Source: Primulina eburnea (taxonomy: Eukaryota; Streptophyta; Magnoliopsida; Lamiales; Gesneriaceae). Taken from it: a stretch of DNA of 64,000 nucleotides. Below are positions 61,794 to 64,000 of the stretch, in pieces; the stretch's first letter is position 1; every line of letters begins with the position of its first letter. The DNA lies in NCBI RefSeq assembly GCF_022965805.1, contig NW_027330861.1, forward strand, positions 186,001 to 250,000, in the 5' to 3' direction. The notes under the pieces are model-generated. The model was not told the DNA's origin. It did not search any database and saw only the letters and a program-made list of their open reading frames with translations. The translations under genes were made by a program, and so were the position numbers.

Positions 61794-63944
61794 TGAAAGC
61801 GGACCGGTTACGGTGGCCGGAAGCGCAACGGAAGCACAAAAATCGAAAATTTTAAGGCAAAATTTCGGCCACCCCATTTAAATCTTGTGTAATATTTACA
61901 AAATGAAAAACATACATAGGATGTTAAAGAAATGTACCTATCAACTTTAAAAAGTTGATTGTGGCTCCAACTTTGTTGTCAAACAACAAAGCTCTTGAAT
62001 GGAAGATGAATCTACAAGCTCCTCCTCCAAATCCTTGAAACTTTCCTTCAAATTAAGCCCACCACTAACTAGGGAAATCCCCTCACAATTTGCACTAGAA
62101 AAATGTGAGGATTTTTCAAAGAGAAGTGTGTTTATTCCTCAACAACTTGAAGAACAAAATGAAGAAGAAAATATGGAGAGAATATGGATGCAAGTTTCGG
62201 CCATTGCAATGCTAGAATGAGGGAAGAGAGTCAAGTCTTGGGGTTGCAAAAAGTTGATACAAAAAGTTGCATGCCAACCATTATTTTAATCAAAAGTATT
62301 CCCCAACTCTTCACCTCCCATGCATGCATATTATATAGTTTTTAATCAAATTAAAAACTTTGGACTAATTTTAAATATCTCAAACATATTTGAGACTAAT
62401 TAAACATTACTTGAATTTACACAAGTCTCACTAGTTAAATAATTAATTTAAATTGAGCTCTACAAGACTCAATATAATTTAATTAATTCAACACTTGAAT
62501 TAATTTAATTATTTGGACTCTACTAGGTCCACTAGTGTTTAATTAATTCAACACTTGAATTAATTTAATTTAGTCCATAATAATGTCTATGAAAATCACA
62601 ATTTTCAAATACATTATTCACTTGGCCAAATTTTAATTTAGGAACACTTCCATAAATCAAAATTTACATTTCTCTCATAGAAGTCATACTTCTATTTTTC
62701 TTTACACTTATAAACACATTTATAAGCCGTTCAACACTTTGAACTATTTTCTCCTTTATAGAAGTCATACTTCTAATTTTACTTACGCTTATAAACTCCT
62801 TTATAAGCCGTTCAACACATTGAACTATTTTACTTCTCATCGGGATTTACAAAGCTAGTACTTGTGTGGCCCTCAATGGTTCATTGATACAACTAGCCGT
62901 GGGTTCACATCTCCATGTGATTCGGACTAAACATGTCCTTATTCGAGCATACCCCAATTGCTCCATTCTTACTTATCAACTCCTTGATAGTAAGAACGTC
63001 AGAACTCAAGTCTGATAGTACCCAACCAATCACGTTAAACGCCTAGCAGCATCGCTTACGTGATTCCCTAGGTATCACATGATAGTGCCTGCAAGAACCA
63101 TTCAATTATGGTTAGCGTACAGTACGGTCCCTTCAACTCATATATCCCGACCGATTCGACAACTATTGGTTTATCGAGAGTTGTCAATGAATCGATACTA
63201 TGTGTCATGTCGTAGTTGCATCGATGGTGTAATCTATGAAACACCTTTCATAATTACAACCATACTCTGGCCAGAGATTTCGATCTACATACACATGATA
63301 ACACATAGGATATCCATACCCGAAGGTAAGCGGTGAATCCACGACTACAATGCATCGACTCCTATGTGTTTCGACAGAACACCCAACCTTGCCACCTGAT
63401 GACCCCATGAGAGTCGGTAAACAAGTCAAAGTGTAATTCTAGCACATAGAGTCTCAATGTTGTCCCGGGTCATAAGGACTAATTCTGTACAACCATAAAC
63501 CAGGACTTTTCCACTCGATAAGTGAGAACCACTTGGAAAGTCCTTTTATGGAGGGTTGTTCAGTGCACTCTACAAGGAGCACCTATCTGCATGTTCGGAC
63601 ATCACAATGTCCCCTACCAATGAAACATGGTACTCACATCGCAGATACTAGTCTCTAACTCGAGCGGCCTATATCCTTCTTAGTGACGGCTGAATCGACT
63701 AGGAACCGTTTAGAATATACAGTATTACAAATATGAGTTTCATGATACTCATCATATGAGCATCTCATATTCTTTCTACTATTCGTATATTCAAGGGCTT
63801 TAACTATGCAACTAGCATGGGTATACAGATAAAGATGTGCCATAATAATAATATCAAATATTACTAAAATAAAGATTGCTTATACATAGAGTTTCATTGT
63901 GAACACTCGGCCAACACTTGGCTCGACGGGCACCTACTCTAACA
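61794..63944 (-). repeat. LTR 4 (5' LTR of the outer copia element)
   Basis: 2151 bp, partner of LTR 1. Visible differences from LTR 1 are three extra single bases (in ACTTTAAAAAGTTG and ACTTTGTTG) and one substitution (A at 63341 for C at 46958). It has the 81-bp duplication as in LTR 1. Putative minus-strand TATATAAT at 62330-62337. Confidence 0.93.
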
Positions 63945-64000
63945 TAGCCCATAAAGTAATCCAAAAATAGAATCCCTCCCCTTCTTAGTCTTAGGCAACC
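63945..64000 (-). repeat. Satellite array resumes, right segment
   Basis: Starts with the right TAGCC duplication and continues as a normal monomer (CCATAAAGTAATCC ... CTTAGTCTTAGGCAACC) to the window edge. The array therefore extends beyond both ends of the window. Confidence 0.95.

Larger units (their letters stand above)
45414..63944 (-). mobile_element. Outer Ty1/copia retrotransposon, split by a nested copy
   Basis: In element orientation (minus) it runs from the LTR at 63944-61794, through a primer-binding site, a leader and the first part of gag to 59447, then is interrupted by the inner element. It resumes at 50274 with the rest of gag and pol, and ends with the LTR at 47561-45414. 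Without the nested copy it is about 9.4 kb. The LTRs are nearly identical (2148 and 2151 bp; one substitution and three single-base indels seen), so insertion was recent. Gag has two frameshifts, the protease motif is mutated, and pol lacks the integrase core. Long LTRs and gag type suggest an Angela/Tork-like lineage; that is tentative. Confidence 0.92.

Noticed and set aside
1..64000. Host genes, tRNA or rRNA genes
   Set aside because: Nothing outside the satellite and retroelements was found; the tRNA-like matches are the 12-base primer-binding sites only.

Overview
The window looks like flowering-plant nuclear heterochromatin, probably (peri)centromeric. It is almost entirely one head-to-tail satellite array with a repeat unit of about 200 bp, broken by two LTR-retrotransposon insertions. 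I see no host gene, rRNA, tRNA or CRISPR array. The plant assignment rests on the retroelement types (a Ty3/gypsy gag-PR-RT remnant of chromovirus, probably Tekay/Del, type and a Ty1/copia element with 2-kb LTRs), both with primer-binding sites resembling initiator tRNA-Met. I cannot name the species.

Layout: 1-1990, satellite. 1991-6444, a Ty3/gypsy element on the + strand, flanked by the 5-bp duplication TTAGG, with an intact gag and a heavily deleted pol. 6450-45413, satellite again, about 195 monomers. The left part (to about 17.7 kb) is diverged and carries a higher-order repeat of about 3275 bp. The right part is nearly homogeneous, apart from three indel-rich pockets. 45414-63944, an 18.5-kb block on the - strand flanked by the duplication TAGCC: one Ty1/copia element whose gag was interrupted by a second element of the same family (50275-59446, duplication TCTTG). 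63945-64000, the satellite resumes and leaves the window.

The most notable feature is the satellite monomer itself. On the minus strand it encodes two pieces of a Ty3/gypsy integrase: the start of the catalytic core (SMDF...[13 protein letters not shown]) and the end of it (LWAKL...[19 protein letters not shown]). The middle, including the second catalytic Asp, is missing. The two pieces are in different frames and the second has a stop, so the array is a DNA repeat born from a deleted retrotransposon gene and not a gene family. The many 60-240 residue open frames across the array are products of this monomer and are not annotated as genes.

No product here appears able to complete a transposition cycle alone. 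The gypsy element lacks most of RT and all of RNase H and integrase. Both copia copies lack the integrase core at the same junction. The gypsy gag (323 aa) and the inner copia gag (286 aa) are the only long, intact, recognisable proteins.
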